Positions 29,957 to 38,360 of a DNA stretch of 64,000 nucleotides are shown here, piece by piece. Each line of letters opens with the position of its first letter. Within the stretch, counting starts at the first letter, position 1. The DNA comes from Pseudomonas reidholzensis (GTDB lineage: Bacteria; Pseudomonadota; Gammaproteobacteria; Pseudomonadales; Pseudomonadaceae), in the NCBI RefSeq assembly GCF_900536025.1, contig NZ_UNOZ01000022.1:62001-126000 (forward strand), in the 5' to 3' direction. Under the pieces are notes generated by a model, which was not told where the DNA came from, did no database searches, and saw nothing but the letters and a program-made list of their open reading frames with translations. The position numbers and the translations under genes were made by a program.

Positions 29957-30249
29957 TGCCATTGCAGGTGCACCTTGATGTCCTGGGTGTGGGGGTCGAC
30001 CCAACCGTACTTCGCTGCGGCGGTGACCATGGCCGCGAAGGCTGCACGCCAGGCGAGCGTGGCATGCCCGCCGGCCGCGCGGATGACCTGCCGCTGGCTG
30101 ACGAAGGCGTGGTCGTCCTGCAGGTAGCGCACGCCCTCCAGCGCGGGCTTGTGCCCGGCGGCGTAGCCATCGAACGCCAGCTTGAACGCCTTGAAATCAT
30201 CCGGTTCGAGCAACTGGGGGACTGCATCGAGCTTGCAACTGAAGATCAT
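29953..30249 (-). CDS. 98-residue conserved-looking protein of unknown function
   Basis: A small soluble protein starts MIFSCKLDAVPQLLEPDDF and ends HTQDIKVHLQWQ. It is predicted mixed alpha/beta, with no signal peptide, metal motif or membrane segment. I do not recognise a family. Both ends overlap neighbouring genes: its ATG overlaps the two-domain SDR stop (TGATG) and its stop overlaps the hydratase start (ATGA). Such tight coupling argues that it is a real gene and functionally linked, perhaps as a subunit or stabiliser of the SDR or the crotonase (inference). Confidence 0.75.
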   Translation of the reverse strand: MIFSCKLDAVPQLLEPDDFKAFKLAFDGYAAGHKPALEGVRYLQDDHAFVSQRQVIRAAGGHATLAWRAAFAAMVTAAAKYGWVDPHTQDIKVHLQWQ

Positions 30250-31673
30250 CACGCTACCTCCGTATCATCGAAAATGGCCGCCTGTGCGGCGTTGGCAAAA
30301 GCGCTGCGGCCGCCATCCACATACAAGGTGGCGCCGGTGATGTAGGACGCCGAGGCGGACGCCAGGAACAGCGCGGCCGCAGCGATGTCGCCTGGGTACG
30401 GGGCAGCGCCGGCCAGGTTGACCACGCGCACGCCAGCCGCTGCCAGCTCTGCGGCCTGGCAGCGACCCAGCATCTCGCTGCCCTGCCAGGCGGCGGCCTG
30501 TGCCTGCCGGGCTGCGACAGTGCCGCCCGCAGGGAGCGAGCCGATGTTGAGCACTACCCCGCCCGAGACCGGCATGCAGTTCAACGCTTCGCGAATCGAT
30601 AAGAAGGCTGCCGTCAGCGTGCGGTTGAGCGTGCTCATCAGGCTCTCCGGGTGATCCGCCCGAGGGGCCTCGAGCAGCGCCGCATTGATCAGCACATCGA
30701 CCCGGCCGTACTGGCGCTGGATGACGGCGAATGCTTGGCGCACCGCCGCTTCGGCCTGGGGCTCGAGCACGATCACGGTGTCGCCTTGTGCACGGAAACG
30801 CGCAGCGATCACCTCGCTGGCCGCGCCACCGCCGCCGCTGACCACCACCACACGCGCCGCTGCAGACGCCTGCGGCCGATGGCGCTCGGCGTCCGGCACG
30901 CTGGCAACCGGCGGGTGCGCATCGCCAGGCTGGTTGAAGCACGCCCATCCGCCATCGACCGGCAACACGCTGCCGGTGACCTGGCGCGCCTCGGCGGAGG
31001 CGAGGAAACGAACGGCTGCGGCGATTTCATCCGGCCGCGCCAGGCGCCCCATGGGAATGCGCCGACGCACCTGCTGCAGGTCCACCTTCGCCGCCTGCTC
31101 CAGCCCTGCCACCATCGGCGTCAGTACGTAGCCAGGCGCCACCGCCGTCACGCGGATGCCGCGCTCGGCCCACTCGCAGGCCAGCGAACGGGTCATGCTG
31201 ATCAACGCGGCCTTGGAGCTTGCATAGGCGTTGCGCTTGGGGTTGGCCAGCAGCCCGGCGAGGGATGCGACGTTGACCACTGCGGCGCCGCGGCCCATAT
31301 GCCTGGCCGCTTCACGCGCCATCAGCGTCGGCCCGAGCGTATTGACCGCCAATGCCAGCGCGAAGCCTTCGAGCGTGGTGTCGCAGGTGGCGGCCATGCT
31401 CGGCCCGAGCGCCGCGTTGTTGACCAGCACGTCGATGCGCCCGAAGCGCGCCGCGACCTGCGCAACGGTGGCGACGATCTGAGTCTCGCTGGCCAGGTCA
31501 CAGGTGAATCCCTGGTGGCCCTCGCCGAGCTGCGCCAGCAGCTCGGACAAGGCCGGGGCGTCGACATCGAGCGCGGCAATACGATAGCCATCCTCGATGA
31601 AGCCCTGGCACAACGCGCGCCCGATACCGCCAGCGGCGCCGGTGATCACGGCAACCTTTGCAGGGTTTTGCAT
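30249..31673 (-). CDS. Tandem two-domain SDR with degenerate second domain
   Basis: A 474-residue protein consists of two fused short-chain dehydrogenase domains. Domain 1 (about 1-245) is intact: TGAAGGIG, NNAA, and Ser-Tyr-Lys in VASLAGLLANPKRNAYASSK. Domain 2 (about 270-474) keeps the fold pattern ([28 protein letters not shown]), but its cofactor loop is SGGGGAASE and the YxxxK motif is replaced by QAAAW, so it should be inactive. It probably oxidises a hydroxy group on a CoA ester or ring. AGGAGG lies 5 bases before the ATG. It is coupled to the 98-residue gene downstream. Confidence 0.87.
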   Translation of the reverse strand: MQNPAKVAVITGAAGGIGRALCQGFIEDGYRIAALDVDAPALSELLAQLGEGHQGFTCDLASETQIVATVAQVAARFGRIDVLVNNAALGPSMAATCDTTLEGFALALAVNTLGPTLMAREAARHMGRGAAVVNVASLAGLLANPKRNAYASSKAALISMTRSLACEWAERGIRVTAVAPGYVLTPMVAGLEQAAKVDLQQVRRRIPMGRLARPDEIAAAVRFLASAEARQVTGSVLPVDGGWACFNQPGDAHPPVASVPDAERHRPQASAAARVVVVSGGGGAASEVIAARFRAQGDTVIVLEPQAEAAVRQAFAVIQRQYGRVDVLINAALLEAPRADHPESLMSTLNRTLTAAFLSIREALNCMPVSGGVVLNIGSLPAGGTVAARQAQAAAWQGSEMLGRCQAAELAAAGVRVVNLAGAAPYPGDIAAAALFLASASASYITGATLYVDGGRSAFANAAQAAIFDDTEVA

Positions 31674-31716
31674 AAGACCTCCTGTAGCGCTGCGCATGAC
31701 GCGCAGGCGCGCTCAC

Positions 31717-32268
31717 TCAGTTGATCGACTCCAGCCGGCGGAACGCGCCATCCCGGTACAGGAGGATGTCCTGGTCGAGCGAGCGGGTCGCGATCACGCG
31801 GCCGATGTAGAGGTTGTGGCTGCCCGAGGTGATGCACTCCTGGACCACGCAATCGAAAGTGGCCACGGCCCCTTCGAGGATCGGTGCGCCGGTGACCAGC
31901 TCGCTCCACTGGCCGCCGGCAAAGCGGTCCTCGGGGCACAGCTTGGGCGTCGAGAACAGCCGGGCCACCGGGTGCTGCGCGTCGGCCAGCATGTTGATGG
32001 CGAAGGCGCCGCTGGCGGCGATGGTCTTCTCGGCGCTGGCATTGCGGTTGACACACACCAGCATGGTCGGGGGTTCCATCGACACCGAGCAGATCGAGGT
32101 GGCGGTCAGGCCGTTGCGCAGGTCGCCCTCGCGGGTGGTGATGATGCCGACCGGCGAGGCGATCTGGCGCATCGACAGCTTGAAGGCAGACGGGTCGACG
32201 CTGCCGCTGAAGGCGTCGCTCGACAGCGCTGCGGCGGACAGGACACGGGCGTGTTGGTGGGCGTTCAT
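31717..32268 (-). CDS. Flavin reductase (HpaC/RutF-like FMN-binding split barrel)
   Basis: This 183-residue protein has the flavin-reductase-like domain: MRQIASPVGIITTREGDLRNGLTATSICSVS at about 33-63, then PPTMLVCVNRNA and FAINML. It reduces FMN or FAD with NAD(P)H and hands it to a monooxygenase; the luciferase-type enzyme at 27869-28939 is the obvious partner. An unusual N-terminal extension of about 30 residues precedes the domain. The leader has AACAACAAGGAGAAC, a CA motif fused to the ribosome site. Confidence 0.9.
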   Translation of the reverse strand: MNAHQHARVLSAAALSSDAFSGSVDPSAFKLSMRQIASPVGIITTREGDLRNGLTATSICSVSMEPPTMLVCVNRNASAEKTIAASGAFAINMLADAQHPVARLFSTPKLCPEDRFAGGQWSELVTGAPILEGAVATFDCVVQECITSGSHNLYIGRVIATRSLDQDILLYRDGAFRRLESIN

Positions 32269-32277
32269 AGGGACGTT

Positions 32278-32289
32278 CTCCTTGTTGTT
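32278..32289 (-). promoter_or_regulatory. CA motif fused to the RBS of the flavin reductase gene
   Basis: On the minus strand AACAACAAGGAG joins an AAnAAnAA tract to the Shine-Dalgarno AAGGAG, upstream of the ATG at 32268. This is the clearest Crc/Hfq-type site in the island. Confidence 0.5.
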
Positions 32290-32303
32290 CTACCGAGTGC
32301 CGA

Positions 32304-34415
32304 TCAGGCAGTGAGGGTGGCCGGGACGATCAGCGCATCAAGCGCCAGCACGCCTTCACCACGGGGCAGCACGACGACGGGATTGAGGTCGATGCTGTCG
32401 AACTGGCCGGCATGCGCTGCGGCGAAGTGCGACAGTTGCGCCAGCAGTTGCGCCAGCGCGTCGATGTCTGCCGGGGGGGCGCCACGCACGCCTTCGAGCA
32501 TGGCGAAGCCGCGGATTTCGCGGATCATCCGCAGCGCCTCTTGCTGGTCGAAAGGCGCCACGCGGAAGGTCACGTCCTTGAGCACCTCGACGTAAACGCC
32601 GCCGAGGCCGAACATCACCACCGGGCCCATGGTCGGGTCACTGAACACGCCGACGATGGTCTCCACGCCGCCGCCGATCATCGGCGCCAGGGTGACGCCT
32701 TCGATCTGCGCATCGGGAGCCTTGACGCGCACGCTCTCGAGCATCCTGGCCATCGCCTGGCGCACTTCGTCTTCGTCCTTCAGATGCAAGCGCACACCGC
32801 CCACTTCGGTCTTGTGCGGCAAATCCGCCGAAGAGATTTTCATCACCAGCGGAAAGCCCAGTTGGCGGGCGGCCGCGCCGGGGTCTTGATCGGCCGCGAT
32901 CAGGCACTCCGCAGGGAATGGAATGCCGGCGCGGGCGAGCAGCGACTTCGCCTCGTGCTCGCTCATGGCACGCTGGGGAATGCTCAGTTGCGGCACGGCG
33001 GCGGGCAGCGGATCGGTCTGCCCGACCTGGTCGAAATGCGCCCGGAAGCGCACCAGCGCACCCAGCGCGTTGATCAGTGCGCTACCGTCCTGATAGACCA
33101 GGAAGCCTTGCGCCTCGTAGCTGCGCACGATCTCGGCCGGCGCCGACAGGGTCAGGCACTTGAGGCAGTCGGGGCTGTCCAGCGTGGCCTCGGCCATGGC
33201 CTGGCGCAGCGAGTCGGCAAAGGTCGGGCTGGCCGGGCCGCTGCCGAGGATCGCGGCGAACAGGTCGTAGCCACCCTTGTCGAGCATGGCGCGGATGAAC
33301 TGGCTCATCAGTGGCAGGTCGGTCAGTGCCTGGGCGGTGGCATCCACCGGGTTGTTCGGCGAGGCGTAGGGCAACAGGCGCTTGAGTTCATCCTGGGCAC
33401 TGGCCGGCATGGCCGTGACCGCCAGCCCGGCGTCCTCGGCATCATCGGCCATCTGGATGCCGAAACCACCGGACAGGGTAAAGATGCCCAGGCGGTTGCC
33501 GCTGACCGACGACGCGCGGGACGCGGCATAGGCGATATCCAGCTGCTCGGCGGTGGTGCGCGCGCGGTACACGCCATACTGGCGCAGTACGGCATCGAAC
33601 ACCGCGTCCGAGCCCGCCAGCGCTGCGGTGTGCGAGCTGACCGCCTGGGCGCCGACCTGCGAGCGGCCGACCTTCATGAAGACGATCGCGACCTGGTTGC
33701 GCCGGGCCTTGTCGAGCGCCGCGAGGAAGCGCTGTCCATCGCGCACCCCTTCGGCATAGGCCATCACCACCTTGACCTGGGGCTGCTCGACGATCCAGTC
33801 CAGCGCCTCGGCGACGTCGACGTCGCACTCGTTGCCGGTGGTGACCCAATGGCTGATACCGAGCCCGCGCTCACGCGCCAGGTGGGCCAGGTGCGAGCCA
33901 TAGGCACCGCTTTGCGAAACGATGGCCAGCGGGCCGGGCTGGACGAACGCGCTGTCGAAGATGGCCGAGAAGGTGCCGTAGTAACCCGTCTGCGCGTTGA
34001 ACACGCCGAGGCAGTTGGGCCCGAGCACGCGCATGCCGGACTCACGGGCGATGCTGGTGATTTCCTGCTGCATCACCTTGCCCTCCTCGGAGGTTTCGGC
34101 GAACCCCGCCGAGAACACGATCGCCGCGCCCACGCCACGGTCGGCGCAGGCCCTGATCGACTCGATGGTGGCCGCCGCCGGCACGGCCAGCAGCGCCACG
34201 TCAGGTACCTGCGGCAGGCTGGCGATCGACGCATAGGCGGGCATGCCCTGCACGCTGTCGCGGTTGGGGTTGATCGGGAACACCTCACCGGCGTAGCCGC
34301 TGGCGCGCAGGTAACGCAGCGGGCGGCCGCCAATCCGCGTGGGGTCGTCGGAGGCGCCCACCAGGGCGATGGAACGGGGGGAAAACAGCGAAGACAACGA
34401 ATGCGGGGTGCTCAT
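32304..34415 (-). CDS. ADP-forming acyl-CoA synthetase (fused alpha-beta subunits)
   Basis: This 703-residue protein comprises a CoA-binding domain (FSPRSIALVGASDDPTRIGGRPL, residues 11-33), a succinyl-CoA-ligase-like domain (IVSQSGAYGSHLA; the phosphohistidine is probably the His of SSHTAALAGSD near residue 263) and a C-terminal ATP-grasp domain (LARAGIPFP; GFPLVMKISSADLPHKTEVGG). It makes an acyl-CoA from acid, CoA and ATP, giving ADP and phosphate, or runs in reverse. Its ATG overlaps the lactonase stop (ATGA). It may activate the hydroxy or keto acid formed by the lactonase (inference). Confidence 0.9.
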   Translation of the reverse strand: MSTPHSLSSLFSPRSIALVGASDDPTRIGGRPLRYLRASGYAGEVFPINPNRDSVQGMPAYASIASLPQVPDVALLAVPAAATIESIRACADRGVGAAIVFSAGFAETSEEGKVMQQEITSIARESGMRVLGPNCLGVFNAQTGYYGTFSAIFDSAFVQPGPLAIVSQSGAYGSHLAHLARERGLGISHWVTTGNECDVDVAEALDWIVEQPQVKVVMAYAEGVRDGQRFLAALDKARRNQVAIVFMKVGRSQVGAQAVSSHTAALAGSDAVFDAVLRQYGVYRARTTAEQLDIAYAASRASSVSGNRLGIFTLSGGFGIQMADDAEDAGLAVTAMPASAQDELKRLLPYASPNNPVDATAQALTDLPLMSQFIRAMLDKGGYDLFAAILGSGPASPTFADSLRQAMAEATLDSPDCLKCLTLSAPAEIVRSYEAQGFLVYQDGSALINALGALVRFRAHFDQVGQTDPLPAAVPQLSIPQRAMSEHEAKSLLARAGIPFPAECLIAADQDPGAAARQLGFPLVMKISSADLPHKTEVGGVRLHLKDEDEVRQAMARMLESVRVKAPDAQIEGVTLAPMIGGGVETIVGVFSDPTMGPVVMFGLGGVYVEVLKDVTFRVAPFDQQEALRMIREIRGFAMLEGVRGAPPADIDALAQLLAQLSHFAAAHAGQFDSIDLNPVVVLPRGEGVLALDALIVPATLTA

Positions 34416-35326
34416 GCGGGTTCACCATTGGCAGGGTTGAGGGCCACCGGGCATTGACCGAAGCGCGGCTCCGGCAGGCCCTCAACGCCCAGCCCGTCGA
34501 TTGCGAAAAGAAAACCACCGTCGGGGTGGCGCGAGATGGCCCGGCCAGAACCGGAATTGCGGATCGAGGTGACGTACAGCGTGCTCAGGTCCGGCCCACC
34601 GAAGGCCAGGCACGACGGCATGTCGGTGGGTGAGCGGATCAGCCGGTCGAGGATGCCCTCGGGCGAGAAGCGCGCGATCCGCCCCGCCTGCACCAGCGCC
34701 ACCCAGACATACCCCTGGGCATCGACCGTGGCGCCGTCCGGGCCGGAGCCAAGCATCTGCGTCTCGGCAAAGCGCCGGGGCTCGGTCAACGGAGCGCGTT
34801 CGTGGCTGTAGCGGTAGGCGCGAATGCTCTGATCGAGGCTGTCGGCGAAGTACAGGGTGTCGCCCGCCGGGCTGAAACACAGGGTGTTGGAGATGCGAAT
34901 GCCGTTGGCCAGCATCTCGCCGTCCGACTCGCCCGAGACCCGGTACAACGCCCCTTGCGGGTCGGCGCAGAGGCCCATCGAGCCACACAGAAAACGCCCG
35001 GCGCGGTCCATCCGGCCATCGTTGAAGCGCACCTGGGGATTGACCGGTTGCGGGCACAACAGCGGGGTGAATTCGCCACTGTCGAGGTCCAGGCTGTAGA
35101 TGCCGTCGGCCAAACCGGCGATCAGGCTATTGCCGGCGCCCAGGCCGACGCAGCCGACCATCGAAGGCGTCGACCATTGCTGGTAAGTACCGGTCGCCGG
35201 TTGATAACGGCGAATCAGCCTGGAGACACTGTCCACCCAGTACAGGCACTGCGCAGCGCTGTCCCAGACCGGACTTTCGCCGAGCAGGTCGGGTGTCTCA
35301 CCCAGACGGGTAAATGTTATAGGCAT
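34412..35326 (-). CDS. SMP-30/gluconolactonase-family lactonase
   Basis: This 304-residue beta-propeller lactonase has LLGESPVWDSAAQCLYWVD near residue 13, RFNDGRMDRAGRFLCGSM near 100, ISNTLCFSPAGDTLYFAD near 145 and GSGPDGATVDAQGYVWVA near 195, which supply the metal-binding Glu, Asn and Asp residues. It hydrolyses a lactone; next to a flavin monooxygenase system this could be a Baeyer-Villiger product. The ATG at 35326 has AGGGGA at 6 bases; the longer reading to 35368 lacks support. It is coupled to the acyl-CoA synthetase gene. Confidence 0.87.
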   Translation of the reverse strand: MPITFTRLGETPDLLGESPVWDSAAQCLYWVDSVSRLIRRYQPATGTYQQWSTPSMVGCVGLGAGNSLIAGLADGIYSLDLDSGEFTPLLCPQPVNPQVRFNDGRMDRAGRFLCGSMGLCADPQGALYRVSGESDGEMLANGIRISNTLCFSPAGDTLYFADSLDQSIRAYRYSHERAPLTEPRRFAETQMLGSGPDGATVDAQGYVWVALVQAGRIARFSPEGILDRLIRSPTDMPSCLAFGGPDLSTLYVTSIRNSGSGRAISRHPDGGFLFAIDGLGVEGLPEPRFGQCPVALNPANGEPA

Positions 35327-35447
35327 GGCAATCCCCTGGTTATCACCCCGGGCCTGCTCGTCGGCCACGGCCTGACGTCGCGGGTAAGTTGCATCCGCAC
35401 AGATCGGAATGACGCTTTATTGTTGTGGATTACGGTATCACCGGGGT

Positions 35448-36203
35448 TCAGGAGAAGGCGTAGGTCACGCCGCCGTCCACGAACAACATGTCGCCGGTGA
35501 TGAAGCTGGATTCTTCGCTGGCGAGAAACACCGCCGCGTTGGCAATGTCCTGCGGTGTGCCCAGGCGGCCGATGGGCATGCGTGCGCGGCGGCGTTCCCA
35601 GGCCGCTTCATCGACCACCAGGTTGGCCCCATCGGTGGGCGTCGGGCCCGGTGCGATGGCATTGACGCGGATGTTGTGCGGCCCGAACTCCGCCGAACCG
35701 GAACGGGTCAGCCCGGCCACCGCCGCCTTGACCGCGCTGTACATGATGCCGTTGCGCATGGCCAGCACGGCAGACGGCGAGGCGATGTTGATGATGCAGC
35801 CGCCGCCGGCCTCGATCATCCCCGGGATCACCGCCTGGTAGCCCCAGACCACACCCTTGAAGCCGACGTCGACCATGCGCCCGATCATCTCTTCGGTCTG
35901 CTCGAGCAGCGGGCCGTAGCGGTTCCACATGGCGTTGTTGACCAGCAGGGTCGGCGCGCCGAAGGTTTCGCTGAGTGCGCTGACGGCGCGCAGCACGTCC
36001 TCGCGCACGGCGACGTTGCCGACCAGGGCGAGCGCCTGCCCGCCCGCGGCCTCGATACGCTGCACGGCGTCCAGCGCAGCCTCCTCCTTGAGGTCCATGA
36101 TGCCCACCCGTGCACCCTCGCGGGCGAACGCCTCGCTGATCGCTGCACCAATGCCTCGTGCGCCACCGGTTACCAGTGCGACTTTTCCGGTCAGTCTGCC
36201 CAT
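35448..36203 (-). CDS. Short-chain dehydrogenase/reductase
   Basis: This 251-residue classical SDR has TGGARGIG near residue 12, NNAMWNR near 89, and the catalytic Ser, Tyr and Lys in NIASPSAVLAMRNGIMYSAVK, ending in GDMLFVDGGV. It probably oxidises a secondary alcohol, perhaps the first step of the island's pathway because it is the first gene of the minus-strand operon and diverges from the regulator. The ATG at 36203 (MGRLTGKV) is chosen. Two AACAACAA tracts lie in its leader. Confidence 0.9.
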   Translation of the reverse strand: MGRLTGKVALVTGGARGIGAAISEAFAREGARVGIMDLKEEAALDAVQRIEAAGGQALALVGNVAVREDVLRAVSALSETFGAPTLLVNNAMWNRYGPLLEQTEEMIGRMVDVGFKGVVWGYQAVIPGMIEAGGGCIINIASPSAVLAMRNGIMYSAVKAAVAGLTRSGSAEFGPHNIRVNAIAPGPTPTDGANLVVDEAAWERRRARMPIGRLGTPQDIANAAVFLASEESSFITGDMLFVDGGVTYAFS

Positions 36204-36215
36204 GTTCTGTCTCTC

Positions 36216-36236
36216 TTGTTGTTGGGGGTTGTTGTT
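36216..36236 (-). promoter_or_regulatory. Double CA motif in the SDR leader
   Basis: On the minus strand AACAACAA occurs twice (36216-36223 and 36229-36236), 12 and 25 bases upstream of the SDR start codon. Doubled AAnAAnAA sites are good candidates for Hfq/Crc binding. Confidence 0.45.
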
Positions 36237-36324
36237 CAACCCGAACGTTTGGCGTGCCTTGACAAAACCATCCTGTCATCCGAATCTTTGGCCAACAACA
36301 ATAACTATGTATATGTGCGCGACT

Positions 36325-36338
36325 TTCACAGATGTGAA
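36325..36338. promoter_or_regulatory. Palindrome TTCACA-N2-TGTGAA, candidate IclR operator 1
   Basis: TTCACAGATGTGAA sits 30 bases upstream of the IclR start, in the 165-base divergent promoter region with the SDR gene. The same 6-2-6 palindrome is found at 42099-42112 in the other divergent promoter region of the island. Confidence 0.65.
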
Positions 36339-36368
36339 AAACATCGCCGCACGAGGGGGGCGTTAACA

Positions 36369-37151
36369 ATGCAACCGTCACACGTCAAATCCGCCATGCG
36401 CGTGCTCGAAATACTTGAGTTCTTCAAGAATGTCCGTCAGCCCCGGGCCATGTCTGAAATATCTGCCGCACTGGGTTATCCGCAATCGAGCACCACCGTG
36501 CTGCTGAAAACCCTGATCACCCTGGGCTACCTCAACTTCAACCGGCACGAGCGGCTGTACTTCCCTACGGTCAAGGTGACGTCATTGGGTGAATGGGTGC
36601 CGCATACCCTTTTCGCCTCTGGCGGTATTGTCGAGGCGATGAACGACGTGCACGCCGAGACCGGCGAATCGGTGTCGATCAATACCAAGAACGATATCTA
36701 CGTGCAGTACGTGCAAGTGCTGCAGTCGGTGCATGCCCTGCGCTTTCACGTCAACGAGTCTGAACTGCGCCCCATGACCCAGTCGGCGACGGGTTGGCTG
36801 CTGATGTCGACGATGAGCGACAAGGTGCTCGACAACCTGATCCGTCGCGCCAACATCGTCAGCCAGAAGCACAACGGCGAGCGTGTGGAGCTGCCGGCGA
36901 TGATGGAGAAGATCCGTCACATCCGCCGCCAGGGGTATGCCTCGGCAGAAAACATTCCGTTCCTCGGTGGGGCGACCTTGTGCGTGTTGTTGCCGGTCAC
37001 CATCCAGGGTCAGCCCGTCACGCTGGGGCTGGGTGGGGCGGCCGAGCGTATCCGGCAGAACCATGACCACTACTTGCAGGTGCTGCAGAATGCGGCGAAA
37101 CGGCTGGAGCCGGTGGAAGGCTTCACAGCGCCTGTCGAGATAGAACTCTAG
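36369..37151 (+). CDS. IclR-family transcriptional regulator
   Basis: This 260-residue protein has an N-terminal winged helix (VKSAMRVLEILEFFKNVRQPRAMSEISAALGYPQSSTTVLLKTL in outline, residues 6-49) and a C-terminal IclR effector domain with GESVSINTKND and SATGWLLMSTMSD. GAGGGGG lies 8 bases before the ATG at 36369; upstream in-frame sequence has no IclR character. It sits in the middle of the catabolic island, diverges from the SDR-led operon, and probably binds the TTCACA-N2-TGTGAA palindromes. The effector is presumably the pathway substrate or an early CoA ester. Confidence 0.9.
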   Translation: MQPSHVKSAMRVLEILEFFKNVRQPRAMSEISAALGYPQSSTTVLLKTLITLGYLNFNRHERLYFPTVKVTSLGEWVPHTLFASGGIVEAMNDVHAETGESVSINTKNDIYVQYVQVLQSVHALRFHVNESELRPMTQSATGWLLMSTMSDKVLDNLIRRANIVSQKHNGERVELPAMMEKIRHIRRQGYASAENIPFLGGATLCVLLPVTIQGQPVTLGLGGAAERIRQNHDHYLQVLQNAAKRLEPVEGFTAPVEIEL

Positions 37152-37163
37152 GGGCCAGCCCAG

Positions 37164-37184
37164 TCGCGGGGCCTTGCCCCGCGA
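37164..37184. terminator. Hairpin between convergent IclR and acyl-CoA dehydrogenase genes
   Basis: A 9-bp GC-rich stem (37164-37172 with 37176-37184, TCGCGGGGC/GCCCCGCGA) with a CTT loop lies in the 54-base gap between convergent genes. No T-run follows, so termination efficiency is uncertain. Confidence 0.5.
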
Positions 37185-37205
37185 TGGACCTGCACGCCAG
37201 CTCGA

Positions 37206-38360
37206 TCAGCTGGGCAAACCCAGTACTGCCTTGGCCAGGATGTTGCGCTGGATCTCGTTCGAGCCGCCAAAAATGGCCGGCGCCCGGGCATCCAGGAACA
37301 GGTTCATGGCATCGATCTGCCCGCCCTCGATCAACAGGTCATCGTTGAACCGGGCCTCCTCCTGGGCCAGGGTCAGCATCTCTTCGGTGATGCGCTGGTA
37401 CAGCTCGGTGGCGAAGATCTTCAGCACCGAAACATCGGCCCCCAGCTCGCCCCCCGAACGCAGTACCTTGGCATAGCGCTCATAGCTGGAACCCAGGTCG
37501 TAGAGGTCAAGCCGCAAGCGGGCGTAGCGCGACACGAACGCCGCATCCTCGAACGCGCCGCGATCACTGGCCAACTTGCCCAGCCGATCGAGGGCATACT
37601 CGGCGCGGGTCGGCGAACCGAGGAAGATCCGCTCATGCCCCAGCACCGACTTGGCCAGTGTCCAGCCGTCGTTCAACGCGCCGACCAGGTTGTGCGCCGG
37701 TACCCGGACATTGTCGAAGAACACTTCGCAGAAATCCGCCTCGCCGCGCAGGTTCTCGATGGTGCGCACCTCGACGCCAGGGCTGGTCATGTCCACCAGC
37801 AGCACCGAGATGCCCCGCTGCGGCTTGGCCTCGCGGTCGGTGCGCACCAGCACGAAGATCCAGTTGGCGCAGTGCGCCAGGGTGGTCCAGATCTTCTGCC
37901 CGTTGACCACGAACGCGTCGCCGTCGAGCACCGCCGAGGTGCGCAGGCTGGCCAGGTCGGAACCGGCGTTGGGCTCGGAGTAGCCCTGGCACCAGATGTG
38001 CTCGCCGGAAATGATCTTCGGCAGAAACTCGGTTTTCTGCGCCTCGCTGCCATGGTGGATCAGCAGCGGCCCGGTCAGGCTGATGCCATGGTCGGGAATG
38101 CGCGGGCAGCCCAGCCGCCCCCACTCCTCGACGTAGATCATGTGCTTGGCCGGCGACAAGCCCATGCCGCCGTATTCGCGTGGCCACACCGGCGCCAGCC
38201 AGCCCTTCTCGGCCAGGGCCTGGTACCACTGCTCGACCTCCTCGTAGACCGGCCGCTGCTTGCGCAGGTAGCGCAGCTCGGCCGGGCAGTTGTCCAGCAC
38301 CCAGGCGCGAAACACCGCGCGAAACTCTTCGTCGGGCAAACCGTTCCAGTCGATGCTCAT
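37206..38360 (-). CDS. Acyl-CoA dehydrogenase, catalytic-type subunit
   Basis: This 384-residue FAD enzyme introduces a 2,3-double bond into acyl-CoA. Motifs are QGYSEPNAGSDLASLRT near residue 123, NGQKIWTT near 153 and FGGSNEIQRNILAKAVLG at the C-terminus. The usual MCAD-position glutamate is Gly (IFGGS), but a Glu stands in GHERIF near residue 241, the position used by isovaleryl-CoA-type enzymes. The gene pairs with the acyl-CoA dehydrogenase at 39156-40274, which lacks both, so the two may form a heterotetramer. Its ATG overlaps the hydratase stop. Confidence 0.9.
   Translation of the reverse strand: MSIDWNGLPDEEFRAVFRAWVLDNCPAELRYLRKQRPVYEEVEQWYQALAEKGWLAPVWPREYGGMGLSPAKHMIYVEEWGRLGCPRIPDHGISLTGPLLIHHGSEAQKTEFLPKIISGEHIWCQGYSEPNAGSDLASLRTSAVLDGDAFVVNGQKIWTTLAHCANWIFVLVRTDREAKPQRGISVLLVDMTSPGVEVRTIENLRGEADFCEVFFDNVRVPAHNLVGALNDGWTLAKSVLGHERIFLGSPTRAEYALDRLGKLASDRGAFEDAAFVSRYARLRLDLYDLGSSYERYAKVLRSGGELGADVSVLKIFATELYQRITEEMLTLAQEEARFNDDLLIEGGQIDAMNLFLDARAPAIFGGSNEIQRNILAKAVLGLPS

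Noticed and set aside
35409..36368. Long N-terminal extension of the IclR gene
   Set aside because: It runs antisense through the SDR gene and the shared promoter; a strong ribosome site precedes ATG 36369 and IclR homology starts there.
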